Assembly (NCBI GenBank): GCA_002441095.1
Contig: DJVG01000051.1
Span: 897-57,896, forward strand
Source: Elusimicrobia bacterium UBA6262
Lineage (GTDB): Bacteria > CAYTYR01 > UBA6262
Length of the DNA stretch: 57,000 nucleotides
Reading direction: 5' to 3'
Shown: one piece after another, positions 34,253 through 42,758 of the stretch
How the letters are laid out: each line of letters opens with the position of its first letter
How positions within the stretch are numbered: position 1 is the stretch's first letter
Translations under genes and position numbers: made by a program
The notes under the pieces: model-generated
Database searches by the model: none
What the model saw: the letters and a program-made list of their open reading frames with translations, nothing else
Told to the model about the DNA's origin: nothing

Positions 34253-35191
34253 ATGGTTATAAAGAAAGAACGCATCCAAATCCCTGCTTTAATTATTCTA
34301 GCTGCCATATTACTTGGCTATGTAGGATATATAGTTTATTTACATACACGTATAAAAGTTCTACAAACACAAAACGTCGAAGTTATGGATCAAATGAGAA
34401 TGTTGTATGAATTACAAAAACAGGTTGAATTCTATAATGAAGATTCAAATCAAGCTGGCTTTAATCAGGGGGCAAATGAAGATTCGTATTGTACTGAAGA
34501 AACCGAGAATTTTAAAATATATGCCCACAACAAAGAAGTATGCGCTGAAGTTGCTGATGGGATAGAGGAAATATACCAAAAAATTATTGAAGATCTGCGC
34601 TACAAAATAAAACCAACTAAAAAAATTAAAATATATATATTTAAAGATAAAGAAGAATATCGCAATAAGATCAGGCAGCCAATGTGGTCAGTAGGCAGGG
34701 TTATTTATAATAAAAATAGTTTTTATTCGTATGAAGGAGTTAATTTGTCCGGGCTGATACCGCATGAAATCACTCACCTCTTGTTGTATAACTTTATGGA
34801 GCGGCAATATGAGCCAGTCAGTATGCGTTGGCTATCAGAAGGCTTGGCGACCTATGAAGAAAGCAAGATAGTGCGCAGTTCATTGATTAATAACCTGCGC
34901 AATAAGTTTGCCTTACTAAAGCAAGGCAGACAATACAGTATGCAAGACTTAATTGAAGCAAATGTACTTAAAACCCGCAACGCTGATTTAATTAATCTAT
35001 GGTATGCTCAGTCTTTTAGTATGGTAGAGTTCATGATCACACAGCTGGGGAAAGAAGAATTCAATGAATTTTGCTTGAATTTAAAGGAATATAATGATGT
35101 AGAAGAGGCGCTTAGAAAAACATATGGAGATAGGTTTAAAACCCTTGATGATTTCCAGCAACAATGGATGAAATACATCCAAAAATCGTAG
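34253..35191 (+). CDS. Membrane-anchored gluzincin-type metallopeptidase (peptidase MA-like)
   Basis: 312 residues. An N-terminal TM helix (about 10-30, IPALIILAAILLGYVGYIVY) and a short coiled coil (about 33-60) are followed by a peptidase_MA-type domain: zinc motif HEITH (171-175) and the third ligand Glu196 in RWLSEGLATYEE. Family members have mostly unknown substrates. The active site probably faces the periplasm. It lies between the parS cluster and parA, but no partition role is implied by the sequence. Confidence 0.8.
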   Translation: MVIKKERIQIPALIILAAILLGYVGYIVYLHTRIKVLQTQNVEVMDQMRMLYELQKQVEFYNEDSNQAGFNQGANEDSYCTEETENFKIYAHNKEVCAEVADGIEEIYQKIIEDLRYKIKPTKKIKIYIFKDKEEYRNKIRQPMWSVGRVIYNKNSFYSYEGVNLSGLIPHEITHLLLYNFMERQYEPVSMRWLSEGLATYEESKIVRSSLINNLRNKFALLKQGRQYSMQDLIEANVLKTRNADLINLWYAQSFSMVEFMITQLGKEEFNEFCLNLKEYNDVEEALRKTYGDRFKTLDDFQQQWMKYIQKS

Positions 35192-35198
35192 ATTTTCC

Positions 35199-35227
35199 TT
35201 GCATTATTATTCAGCTTTTGTTACAAT
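35199..35227 (+). promoter_or_regulatory. parA promoter, nearly leaderless
   Basis: TTGCAT at 35199-35204, a 17-base spacer and TACAAT at 35222-35227. The parA ATG at 35234 lies 6 bases after the -10 box, about where transcription would start, and no ribosome binding site is seen. Confidence 0.6.
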
Positions 35228-35233
35228 GAATCC

Positions 35234-36058
35234 ATGAGCAAAATTATTGCTGTCGCTAATCAAAAAGGTGGAGTAGGGAAGACCACCACTGCCATAAACC
35301 TTTCTGCTTATCTTGCCCAGCACGGCCAGGAAACACTCCTAATTGATATGGACCCACAAGGAAATACAACCGCTGGTGTGGGCATAGGTAAAAACGAATT
35401 ACAAAGCACTATTTATAATGTGCTCATGGAAGAAGCAAATATTGAAGATGCAATAATGTCTACAGATGTAGATTGGCTAGACATCGTTCCCTCAAATATC
35501 CATCTGATCGGGGCAGAAATAGAACTTGTTAATGTTTTTGCCCGCGAAACCCGCCTCCAGAAAGCTTTGGAAAAATTAACCAGTGTTTATAAATATGTGA
35601 TTATCGATTGCCCACCTTCATTAGGGCTGCTCACTGTGAACAGCCTAACTGCTGCTGATTCAGTTATTATCCCGATGCAATGCGAGTATTATGCCCTGGA
35701 AGGATTAGGACAATTATTGAACACCATTGAGCTGATCAGGAAAAATCTTAATCCAGAACTGCGCGTAGAAGGAGTTCTGTTAACCATGTTCGATGCGCGG
35801 GTTAACTTATCAGGACAGGTAGTTGAAGAAGTGCGCAAACACCTCAGGAATAAAGTCTATACAACCGTGATCCCGCGGACGGTAAGGCTCTCAGAGGCCC
35901 CCAGTCATGGCAAACCGATCGTGCTCTATGACCCGAACTCTAAAGGAGCCATAGCCTATGCCGAGTTGGCCAAAGAAGTGATCAATCATAACCATAAGGA
36001 AGAAGTGCAACCGGCACCACAGACAGAACCACAGGAAAGCATCGTAAGTAATCCTTAA
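35234..36058 (+). CDS. parA: Chromosome partition ATPase ParA (Soj)
   Basis: 274 residues. Deviant Walker A KGGVGKTT at 11-18, MDPQGNTTAGVGIG, and Walker B VIIDCPPSLGLLTVNSL. It is a chromosomal ParA of the MinD/Soj type without the N-terminal HTH of plasmid ParA. It moves ParB-parS complexes on the nucleoid. It is followed by parB after 16 bases and lies about 7.5 kb from oriC. Confidence 0.95.
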   Translation: MSKIIAVANQKGGVGKTTTAINLSAYLAQHGQETLLIDMDPQGNTTAGVGIGKNELQSTIYNVLMEEANIEDAIMSTDVDWLDIVPSNIHLIGAEIELVNVFARETRLQKALEKLTSVYKYVIIDCPPSLGLLTVNSLTAADSVIIPMQCEYYALEGLGQLLNTIELIRKNLNPELRVEGVLLTMFDARVNLSGQVVEEVRKHLRNKVYTTVIPRTVRLSEAPSHGKPIVLYDPNSKGAIAYAELAKEVINHNHKEEVQPAPQTEPQESIVSNP

Positions 36059-36074
36059 TCTTGGAGGAAAAACA

Positions 36075-36926
36075 ATGCACAAAGCATTAGGTAAAGGGCT
36101 GGAAGCTTTAATCCCTGGTGTGACATTAAATGATGGCGATATTTCTTTGGGTGAATCAATTACCCATGTGAAATTGGATAATATTATACCAAACAAGTAT
36201 CAAGCCCGGCACTATTTTAACGAAGAAAAGATCAAAGAATTAGCCGCCTCAATAAAAACTAACGGCTTAGTTCATCCGTTGCTGGTTCGCCGGTTGGATG
36301 GCGGCTATGAACTAATTGCTGGAGAGCGTCGGTGGCGGGCAGCTAAAGAAGCAGGCCTGTCTGATGTTCCGGCTATCGTGAAAGATGTCAATGATGCTGA
36401 AATGTTTGAATTGTCATTGGTAGAAAATATACAGCGTGAAGACCTGAATCCTTTAGAAGAAGCAGAAGCTTATCGCCAGTTAATGGATAATTTTAACCTG
36501 AGCCAAGAGCAGCTATCCCAAAGGATCGGCAAAGACCGGTCATCCGTGGCCAATATGCTCCGGCTGCTTAAGCTACCAGATGAAGTAAAAACAGAAATAT
36601 TAAACGGCAATCTTTCCGCCGGGCATGCCCGGGCGATAATGGGCCTGGAAAGCCTGGAAGACCAGGAATCATTGGCGCAACGGATCTCCGGTGAGAAATT
36701 AAGCGTCCGGGAAGCGGAAGAAGTAGTAAAAAAGCTTAGAAAAATATCAATCACCACGACTAAACAGAAAAACGTTCATGTTTTAGAAGCAGAAGAAGAA
36801 CTGCAGCGGTCTTTAGGCGCGCATGTTAATATTAAATATCGTAAAGGGAAAGGAAAGATCGAGGTAAGGTTCTATTCAGATAATGATTTAGAGAGAATCA
36901 TAAATGTGATGAAAGGCATCCGCTAA
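36075..36926 (+). CDS. parB: Chromosome partition protein ParB (Spo0J)
   Basis: 283 residues. N-terminal CTPase domain with GERRWRAAKEAGLSDVPAIV and VENIQREDLNPLEEAEAY. A central HTH (LSQEQLSQRIGKDRSSVANM) binds parS, and a C-terminal dimerisation segment ends the protein. GGAGG lies about 8 bases upstream of the ATG. Its four likely binding sites are at 33366-34225. Confidence 0.95.
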   Translation: MHKALGKGLEALIPGVTLNDGDISLGESITHVKLDNIIPNKYQARHYFNEEKIKELAASIKTNGLVHPLLVRRLDGGYELIAGERRWRAAKEAGLSDVPAIVKDVNDAEMFELSLVENIQREDLNPLEEAEAYRQLMDNFNLSQEQLSQRIGKDRSSVANMLRLLKLPDEVKTEILNGNLSAGHARAIMGLESLEDQESLAQRISGEKLSVREAEEVVKKLRKISITTTKQKNVHVLEAEEELQRSLGAHVNIKYRKGKGKIEVRFYSDNDLERIINVMKGIR

Positions 36927-36927
36927 A

Positions 36928-37052
36928 ACAGTTCTAAAGTTGTAAAGCTCTAGAGATGTAAAGAGGCAAACTAAATTAAAAGCGCTATCCCACAAGGATA
37001 GCGCTTTATGTTTTTACTTTAGAGCTATACAGCTATAGAACTTTACAGCTGT
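36928..37052. repeat. Symmetric 8-bp word arms around a terminator
   Basis: After ACAG (36928-36931) four in-register 8-mers of form NT(G/C)TANAG run to 36963. At 37017-37052 four more run in reverse complement, ending CTGT. The terminator at 36979-37016 lies between the two arms. The element occupies the whole 128-bp gap between two convergent genes. Confidence 0.9.
36979..37016. terminator. Bidirectional terminator between parB and the convergent synthase gene
   Basis: A perfect 12-base stem, AAAGCGCTATCC/GGATAGCGCTTT, with a 5-base loop CACAA. T-rich sequence follows on the plus strand and an A-rich stretch precedes it, so it can stop transcription from both sides. Confidence 0.92.
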
Positions 37053-37054
37053 TT

Positions 37055-38302
37055 TTAAGGTATGACCGTCATTATCTTTTTCGCTTGTTCTGGATGCCTG
37101 GCGATAAAAATCAATTCGTCGTTGGTTAAAGGTTTCTGGGTATGCACATTGGCATACCTGGTAAGCTCCAATACTTTCGCTGCTTCTTTTTCATCTTTAA
37201 ATTGCACTTCCAGCTTGCCATAAACATTGCGAAAGCCCTTAATCCCGCTGTATTCGCCGGCGATGATTTGCCGCCCAGTTTCAATGATCTCTGGTTCGCC
37301 GCGGCCAAGGACCTCAAAATCATAAAGCTCATAATTACGGCGGTCTTTTAATGCTCCGTCAGCATGAATTCCTGATTCATGGGCAAAAGCATTAGCTCCC
37401 ACCCCCGGCTGATTAATGGGAATCGGTACAGCAAAGGCATAGGACATATATTTGGCGATCTTCCAGGCCTTGGACAGGTCAATCCGGTCGTCAAGCTGGT
37501 ATTTGCCGGCAAAGGTGCTGGAATATTTTAACGCGAGAATGACAGATACCAGGTCAGCATTCCCTGCCCGCTCACCCATACCATTAACAGTAGTGTTGAT
37601 AAAAGCGTTAACGCCTGAATCTATTGCTGCTTTAGCCCCAGCCACAGATGTTGCCACTACCATGCCCAAGTCATTATGGCAGTGCAGTTCTATGTCTATC
37701 TTTACTTCCTGGGCTAATTTCTTAATACGATCGTAAATAGAGAAGGGATCGTCATACCCCAGGGTATCGCAATAGCGGATACGGTCAGCACCGGCATTTT
37801 TGGCGGCAGTAGCGAATTCCAGCAAGTACTCCATTCTGGTCCTTGATGCGTCTTCCGCGTTCACGCCTATTGCTTCTGCTCCCAGCTTCCTGGCTAGCTT
37901 TACTCCAGCCACCATTTCCTTGATAACGCCTTTATGGTCTAATTTTCCCTTGAATTTATTGACGATCATCTGGTCGCTGGTTGAAATTGACATATTCAGG
38001 TATTTCAGTTTTGGCACTTTGGCAAAAGCGGTTTCAACATCATCAGCAGTGGCCCGGATCCAGCCGCTTAAGCGTATTGGCGCCAGTACTCCTTTAACTG
38101 CCAGGTCTAAATTAGCATTCAGGTAGTTGGTCTCATGCCGGGTGACGGGGAAGCCAAACTCTGACTGGAAAATCCCCATTTCATTCAGCATCAGGTTTAA
38201 CATTGTTTTTTGCAGCTTGGCCAGTCCTAGCCTGGCAGTTTGTACGCCGTCACGGTTAGTCACATCGATAAAGTAAATTTTATTCTGTTTTTTCTTGGCC
38301 AT
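37055..38302 (-). CDS. Homocitrate/isopropylmalate synthase family; candidate Re-citrate synthase
   Basis: 415 residues. DRE-TIM-like barrel: FIDVTNRDGVQTARLG at the N-terminus (usually D-T-T-L-R-D-G-x-Q; here N-R-D-G), IELHCHNDLGMVVATSVAGA with the metal-binding HxHND, INTTVNGMGERAGNADL, and AFAHESGIHADGALKD. It condenses acetyl-CoA with a 2-oxo acid. The N-R-D-G-V-Q-T variant and the lack of the LeuA regulatory domain resemble the Re-citrate synthases of anaerobes such as Clostridium kluyveri. Homocitrate synthase (NifV) is the main alternative. AAAGGAG precedes the ATG. Confidence 0.8.
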   Translation of the reverse strand: MAKKKQNKIYFIDVTNRDGVQTARLGLAKLQKTMLNLMLNEMGIFQSEFGFPVTRHETNYLNANLDLAVKGVLAPIRLSGWIRATADDVETAFAKVPKLKYLNMSISTSDQMIVNKFKGKLDHKGVIKEMVAGVKLARKLGAEAIGVNAEDASRTRMEYLLEFATAAKNAGADRIRYCDTLGYDDPFSIYDRIKKLAQEVKIDIELHCHNDLGMVVATSVAGAKAAIDSGVNAFINTTVNGMGERAGNADLVSVILALKYSSTFAGKYQLDDRIDLSKAWKIAKYMSYAFAVPIPINQPGVGANAFAHESGIHADGALKDRRNYELYDFEVLGRGEPEIIETGRQIIAGEYSGIKGFRNVYGKLEVQFKDEKEAAKVLELTRYANVHTQKPLTNDELIFIARHPEQAKKIMTVIP

Positions 38303-38329
38303 GATTTCTCCTTTTAATTACAGTGCGCC

Positions 38330-38466
38330 AGTCAATTCGAAAAGCAGTTGCCAGTAAAAGCAAAAAGCAGTTAATAGGAACATTGTATCTGTTTTGACTG
38401 GCATTCGAACACTGTTTTTGTACTGACTGGCAACTGTTTCTCGTACTGACTGCTTTTCGTATTTAC
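38330..38466. repeat. Inverted arms of 8-bp words upstream of the synthase gene
   Basis: The left arm (38330-38376) alternates two words, AGTCAATT-type and CGAAAAGC-type. The right arm (38388-38466) carries the same words in reverse complement. The left arm closely matches the right arm at 45399-45445 in opposite orientation, so the dialect is shared by these two spacers. Confidence 0.8.
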
Positions 38467-38472
38467 TTTCTT

Positions 38473-39666
38473 TTAATAATATTTATTAATCACTTCTTCA
38501 ATTCGGTCCATTCCGGTCTTGATCTTCTCAAAACTAGCGGCATAAGATAACCGGACATAATTATCATTGCCAAACCCGGAGCCGGGAATGACCGCCACTT
38601 TAGCTTCATTTAGCCAGCATTCAGCCAGCGACAGAGAGTCATTAATCACCAATCCGTTAATCGTTTTATTTAAAAGTTTGGAAATATTAACAAATACATA
38701 GAAAGCGCCCTCCGGCGTTAAACAGGATATTTTTTTGATATTATTAACCCGTTCTACCATGTAATCTCGTCTTTTCTTGAATTCTAAACGCATTCTTTCT
38801 ACTTCATCCTGGGTGCCGTTAATGGCCACGACCGCTGCTTTCTGCACAAAAGATACTGGATTAGAAGTAGAATGATCCTGTAAGTTAGCCATGGCCTGTA
38901 CTATATCCTGCCGCGCTGCGGCGTAGCCAATACGCCAGCCAGTCATAGCATAAGTTTTAGAAACTCCGTTAATAATGATCGTCCGTTCTTTAATGGCCGG
39001 GCCAAAACTGGCGATACTCACCGGTTTAGTATCAGAATATACGAGTTTTTCATAAATTTCATCAGAGATTACCAGAAAATTCTTATCCACGGCAATTTTA
39101 GCGAATATTTCCAGTTCCTGCGCTGTATACATCATTCCCGTGGGATTGGATGGGCTATTAAGGATCAAGAGCTTTGTTTTGGGCCTGATCTTAGCTAATA
39201 ATTGTTCAGGGGAGATCTTAAAATTATTTTTTTCACTGGTTTTAATAATGACTGGTTTGGCGCCGCTGAGCTTGATCATTTCCAGGTAGCTGACCCAGTA
39301 AGGTGAGGCCAAAATGACCTCATCGCCTTTTTCGCACAGGACCATTATCGCGTTATACAGGGAATGCTTGGCTCCGCAGGAAACGATAATTTCTGACGGC
39401 TGGAAATCCAGGCCATTATCCCGTTTAAGCTTGGCCGCTATAGCGGCTTTTAATTCCGGTATGCCGGAAGTGGCAGTATACTTGGTAAAGCCTGCCTGTA
39501 AAGATTTAATCGCCTCTTCCTTAATATAAGAAGGAGTGTCAAAATCAGGTTCCCCTGCGCCAAAGCCAATTACATCTATGCCTTGGGCGCGTAACTGGTT
39601 AACCTTGGCGGTTATGCCTAAGGTTGGCGAAGGGCTTATTAAGGTTGTCCGTTTAGCTAGCTGCAT
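38473..39666 (-). CDS. aspB: Class I aminotransferase (aspartate aminotransferase)
   Basis: 397 residues, fold type I PLP enzyme. NSPSNPTGMMYT and SDEIYEKLVYS are followed by the PLP-binding Lys in NGVSKTYAMTGWRIGYAAAR, and the substrate-carboxylate Arg lies in NYVRLSYAASFE. It is closest to prokaryotic aspartate/prephenate aminotransferases and moves amino groups between Asp/Glu and 2-oxo acids. The start follows ndk by 8 bases, so both are cotranscribed leftward. Confidence 0.9.
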   Translation of the reverse strand: MQLAKRTTLISPSPTLGITAKVNQLRAQGIDVIGFGAGEPDFDTPSYIKEEAIKSLQAGFTKYTATSGIPELKAAIAAKLKRDNGLDFQPSEIIVSCGAKHSLYNAIMVLCEKGDEVILASPYWVSYLEMIKLSGAKPVIIKTSEKNNFKISPEQLLAKIRPKTKLLILNSPSNPTGMMYTAQELEIFAKIAVDKNFLVISDEIYEKLVYSDTKPVSIASFGPAIKERTIIINGVSKTYAMTGWRIGYAAARQDIVQAMANLQDHSTSNPVSFVQKAAVVAINGTQDEVERMRLEFKKRRDYMVERVNNIKKISCLTPEGAFYVFVNISKLLNKTINGLVINDSLSLAECWLNEAKVAVIPGSGFGNDNYVRLSYAASFEKIKTGMDRIEEVINKYY

Positions 39667-39674
39667 AAATTATT

Positions 39675-40142
39675 CTATCTTTCTTCAAGGGTAACAACTA
39701 TTTCTTCTGGCTTGAACCAGAGCGCAATTTCCCGTTCAGCGTCTTTAGGGTCACTGGAAGCGTGGATAACGTTTTCATATACGCCCTTGGTGGTTATACG
39801 GCCATAGGCGCCCCTGATCGTAGTCGGATCCGCTTCTTCAGGATTAGTCGCGCCAGCGATCCTGCGTACCCTGTTAATAGCATCTTCTCCTTGATAAACA
39901 AAGGCAATGACCCGTTCAAAGTGCTGTCCATGCAGTTTACCCTGAAAGTATTTAAGTAGTTCTTCAAAAAACGGCTTATCTTTTAGGTGTTGATAGTGTT
40001 TTTCTGCCAATTCCCGCGAAACACGGACCACTTTAGCTCCGACTATTTCCAATTTAGCTTCAGAAAGCTTAGTTAATATATTGCCGGTTAAAGATTTTTG
40101 CAAACCATCCGGCTTGATCAATACCAGTGTTTTTTCCATCAT
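39675..40142 (-). CDS. ndk: Nucleoside diphosphate kinase
   Basis: 155 residues. LVLIKPDGLQKSLTGNIL at the start and the active-site His in NVIHASSDPKDAEREIALWF (NxxH-SD) are typical. The second Met (40139) is probably the start. It transfers the gamma phosphate from ATP to other NDPs. An aminotransferase follows on the same strand, and the V/A-ATPase operon is divergent. Confidence 0.95.
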   Translation of the reverse strand: MMEKTLVLIKPDGLQKSLTGNILTKLSEAKLEIVGAKVVRVSRELAEKHYQHLKDKPFFEELLKYFQGKLHGQHFERVIAFVYQGEDAINRVRRIAGATNPEEADPTTIRGAYGRITTKGVYENVIHASSDPKDAEREIALWFKPEEIVVTLEER

Positions 40143-40230
40143 GGTTAACCCCTAATAATAAGTTTTTGTAGAAGACGTCTTTTAACATAATTTTGAGGTG
40201 TTTGTCAAGAGAAGAATAACTCATAACTGA

Positions 40231-40260
40231 TTGACTTTATAGAGTAAATTATGCTATCCT
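40231..40260 (+). promoter_or_regulatory. Putative promoter of the V/A-ATPase operon
   Basis: TTGACT at 40231-40236, an 18-base spacer and TATCCT at 40255-40260, about 43 bases before the first ATPase gene. The -10 box matches at four of six positions. Confidence 0.5.
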
Positions 40261-40303
40261 ACTTTTTTAAGTGTACTATTTTCTGCTAGAGAAAGGCCTG
40301 CGT

Positions 40304-40606
40304 ATGCTTAAAGCTATCCAGAAAATCCACAAAATTGAAGAAGAAGAAGCAAAAAAAATAGAAATTGCGCGCACTGAAGCCGCCCAGATCCTGGCCCAGG
40401 CAGAAGCAGAAGCCACCCAGATCCTGGCCCAAGCTTTGGCGCGGGCAGAGCAAGACAACCAAGAAATATTGGCGCAAGCTAAAAAGAAAAGCCAAAAGGA
40501 TATTAATTTATTACAGCAAAAATATAACGAAGAGATCACTGCCTTGGTCAATAAAGCCAGTAAAAAAGTTACCCAGGCTGCTGAAGCAGTGATGAAGGAC
40601 CTGTAA
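40304..40606 (+). CDS. atpH: V/A-type ATPase peripheral stalk subunit G/H
   Basis: 100 residues from ATG 40304 (AAAGG 7 bases upstream). It is almost wholly one alanine-rich coiled coil, with an internal repeat AAQILAQAEAEATQILAQAL, as in the right-handed peripheral stalks of A/V-ATPases. It pairs with subunit E (43372). It starts the nine-gene operon and overlaps the next gene by 1 base. Confidence 0.85.
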   Translation: MLKAIQKIHKIEEEEAKKIEIARTEAAQILAQAEAEATQILAQALARAEQDNQEILAQAKKKSQKDINLLQQKYNEEITALVNKASKKVTQAAEAVMKDL

Positions 40607-42705
40607 TGTCAATTGTCAGAATGAAGAAAATGCAGTTATTCGCCCATAAAGAGATTAGGCAACAACTGTTGGCATTTCTGCAGCAACAAGGGGTGGTCCA
40701 GCTACACCCCATAGATCATGACCAAATACAGCAAGAATTATTAACCTATTCTGCTGTCTCTTCCCAGGATATCGATGAAACCCTGCACACCTTACAACAT
40801 ATGGTTACATTCCTGCAAAAGCACAGTAAAGTACGTATTCCCGGACAGATCATGCTTGATCACCAGCAATGGGCCCATATTACGCAGCATTACAATTTCC
40901 AGGAATGTTTTTACAAATGCCGTAAAGTCGAAGAAGACCTAATCCGGCTGGAAGCTAAAAAGCAACAACTAGCCAGCCAAAAGCAACAGCTAACGCCCTG
41001 GTTACCAGTGACTATGCGCTTGCAAGACTTACAGGCCAGCCCTCTCGTAACTTATCTGGCTGGCAGCCTGAAACAAAAAAAGCAGGAAGACTGCCTCCAA
41101 AAGTTGCAGGGGACAGTTCCGGCGGTACACTATGAAACGATTTCACTGGATAAGGAGAAAGCGTACCTGTTAATAGTAACATTGCATGAATATAAAGAGC
41201 AAGCCTTAGAAATATTAAAGAAATATGATTTTAGCCAAAGTAGTTTCCCGAAGATCAAAGCTACGCCAAAACGTCTTTATGTGCGTTTAACGCAAGAGCT
41301 GAGCAGGATCGATAAAGCCCTGAAGCAGCTCTCGCAGGAAATCAATAATCTTAGCCCCAATCTCCCAAAACTGGTCAGCCTGATTGATTATTATCAAAAT
41401 ATCCGTGAAAACAAAATAGTCCAGCGCTGGTTCCTGGAGAGCGACAAGGCTTTTGTTATAACAGGATGGCTGCCGGCAAAACAAGAAGCAGCTTTTCGTA
41501 AAGCCCTCCGCCAGCATTTTCAGGAAGTGGAACTTATTACTGTTGAGCCAGGCGCCGCGGACACCCCGCCTGTAGAGATTGAGAACAAAAAACTGGTCAA
41601 GCCGTTTGAGGTGATTACCGAGCTCTATGGCTATCCTATATATACAGGAATAGACCCCACCGCCTATTTGGCTCCTTTTTTCGCTCTGTTTTTCGGTATT
41701 TGCCTGGGTGACGCTGGGTATGGGCTGATCGTGGCCATAAGCACCGTATATATCTGGTGGAAGTTTAAAAAACGTCTAACTCCTGGTAGTCAAAAATTTA
41801 TAGGTCTGTTTTTTATCGGAGGCCTCTGCGCTATCGGCGCAGGAGCGGCTATGGGTAGCTGGTTTGGAGTAGCAAGTAAATATAAATTATTTGATCCCCT
41901 GGCTCAATTAATGCTATTCTTGGGGATTGCTCTGGGATTGGGGATAATCCATATCTTTACCGGATTGCTCATAAAAATGAGAGAAAATACAAGAGAGAAC
42001 GGTTTTTGGGCTGGCCTCTGGGATCAAGGCGCCTGGATCTTGTTAATATTATCTTTGCTTATATATGGTATAGTTCAAAGCTTGGGTAGCTGGCCAGTAA
42101 TAGCTACTTCCAGTGCTTTTATCGCACTTTTTTCTGCTGGCTTGATTGTTTTTTTTCAGGCTCGTAGTAAAGACAAAAACACTCAAGATAAATTAGATAG
42201 TTATCAGTTATTGTACCTGTTACTGGCTATTAGTATCGCCGTATGGATATTGAAACTGTTTGATCCTCTGGGTATGATTGCCACGGTAGTTTTAGTTGCA
42301 GGCATTTTTTATAGGAGCAGAAACAGCTTTAAGGGGTTTTTAGCCAGGATTGGGTTAGGAATTTATGCTTTATATGGATTTACCGGTTATTTTGGTGATA
42401 TCCTGTCTTATTCCCGCTTAATGGCTTTAGGGCTGGTTGGTGGGATTATCGCCATGGTCATAAATATTCTTGCCGGTATCGCTAGAGAGCTGGTCCCGGG
42501 GATTGGCCTGTTAGTGGCTATTCTCATTCTCTTAGGTGGGCATGCTTTTAATTTAGTAATGAGCCTGCTTAGCGCTTTTGTCCATACCTCCAGATTGCAG
42601 TATTTGGAATTTTTTAATAAATTTTATGTCAGCGGCGGGAAAAAATTCAAGCCTTTTAGCTGGACCTATAAAAACGTGATTCTGACCGAGGCAACTAAAA
42701 AGTAG
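40606..42705 (+). CDS. ntpI: V/A-type ATPase subunit I (a)
   Basis: 699 residues. The N-terminal cytoplasmic half (about 1-330) is helical and charged and binds the peripheral stalks. The C-terminal half has seven to eight TM segments from YLAPFFALFFGICLGDAGYG on. The conserved TM region near the end, LSYSRLMALGLVGGIIAMVI, holds the Arg (in SYSRLMALG) that acts at the ion channel facing the c-ring. It forms the stator half-channels. Confidence 0.95.
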   Translation: MSIVRMKKMQLFAHKEIRQQLLAFLQQQGVVQLHPIDHDQIQQELLTYSAVSSQDIDETLHTLQHMVTFLQKHSKVRIPGQIMLDHQQWAHITQHYNFQECFYKCRKVEEDLIRLEAKKQQLASQKQQLTPWLPVTMRLQDLQASPLVTYLAGSLKQKKQEDCLQKLQGTVPAVHYETISLDKEKAYLLIVTLHEYKEQALEILKKYDFSQSSFPKIKATPKRLYVRLTQELSRIDKALKQLSQEINNLSPNLPKLVSLIDYYQNIRENKIVQRWFLESDKAFVITGWLPAKQEAAFRKALRQHFQEVELITVEPGAADTPPVEIENKKLVKPFEVITELYGYPIYTGIDPTAYLAPFFALFFGICLGDAGYGLIVAISTVYIWWKFKKRLTPGSQKFIGLFFIGGLCAIGAGAAMGSWFGVASKYKLFDPLAQLMLFLGIALGLGIIHIFTGLLIKMRENTRENGFWAGLWDQGAWILLILSLLIYGIVQSLGSWPVIATSSAFIALFSAGLIVFFQARSKDKNTQDKLDSYQLLYLLLAISIAVWILKLFDPLGMIATVVLVAGIFYRSRNSFKGFLARIGLGIYALYGFTGYFGDILSYSRLMALGLVGGIIAMVINILAGIARELVPGIGLLVAILILLGGHAFNLVMSLLSAFVHTSRLQYLEFFNKFYVSGGKKFKPFSWTYKNVILTEATKK

Positions 42706-42758
42706 TTTAGGATTTAGATATTAGAATTTAGAATTTGTATGATAATAGGAGGATAACA

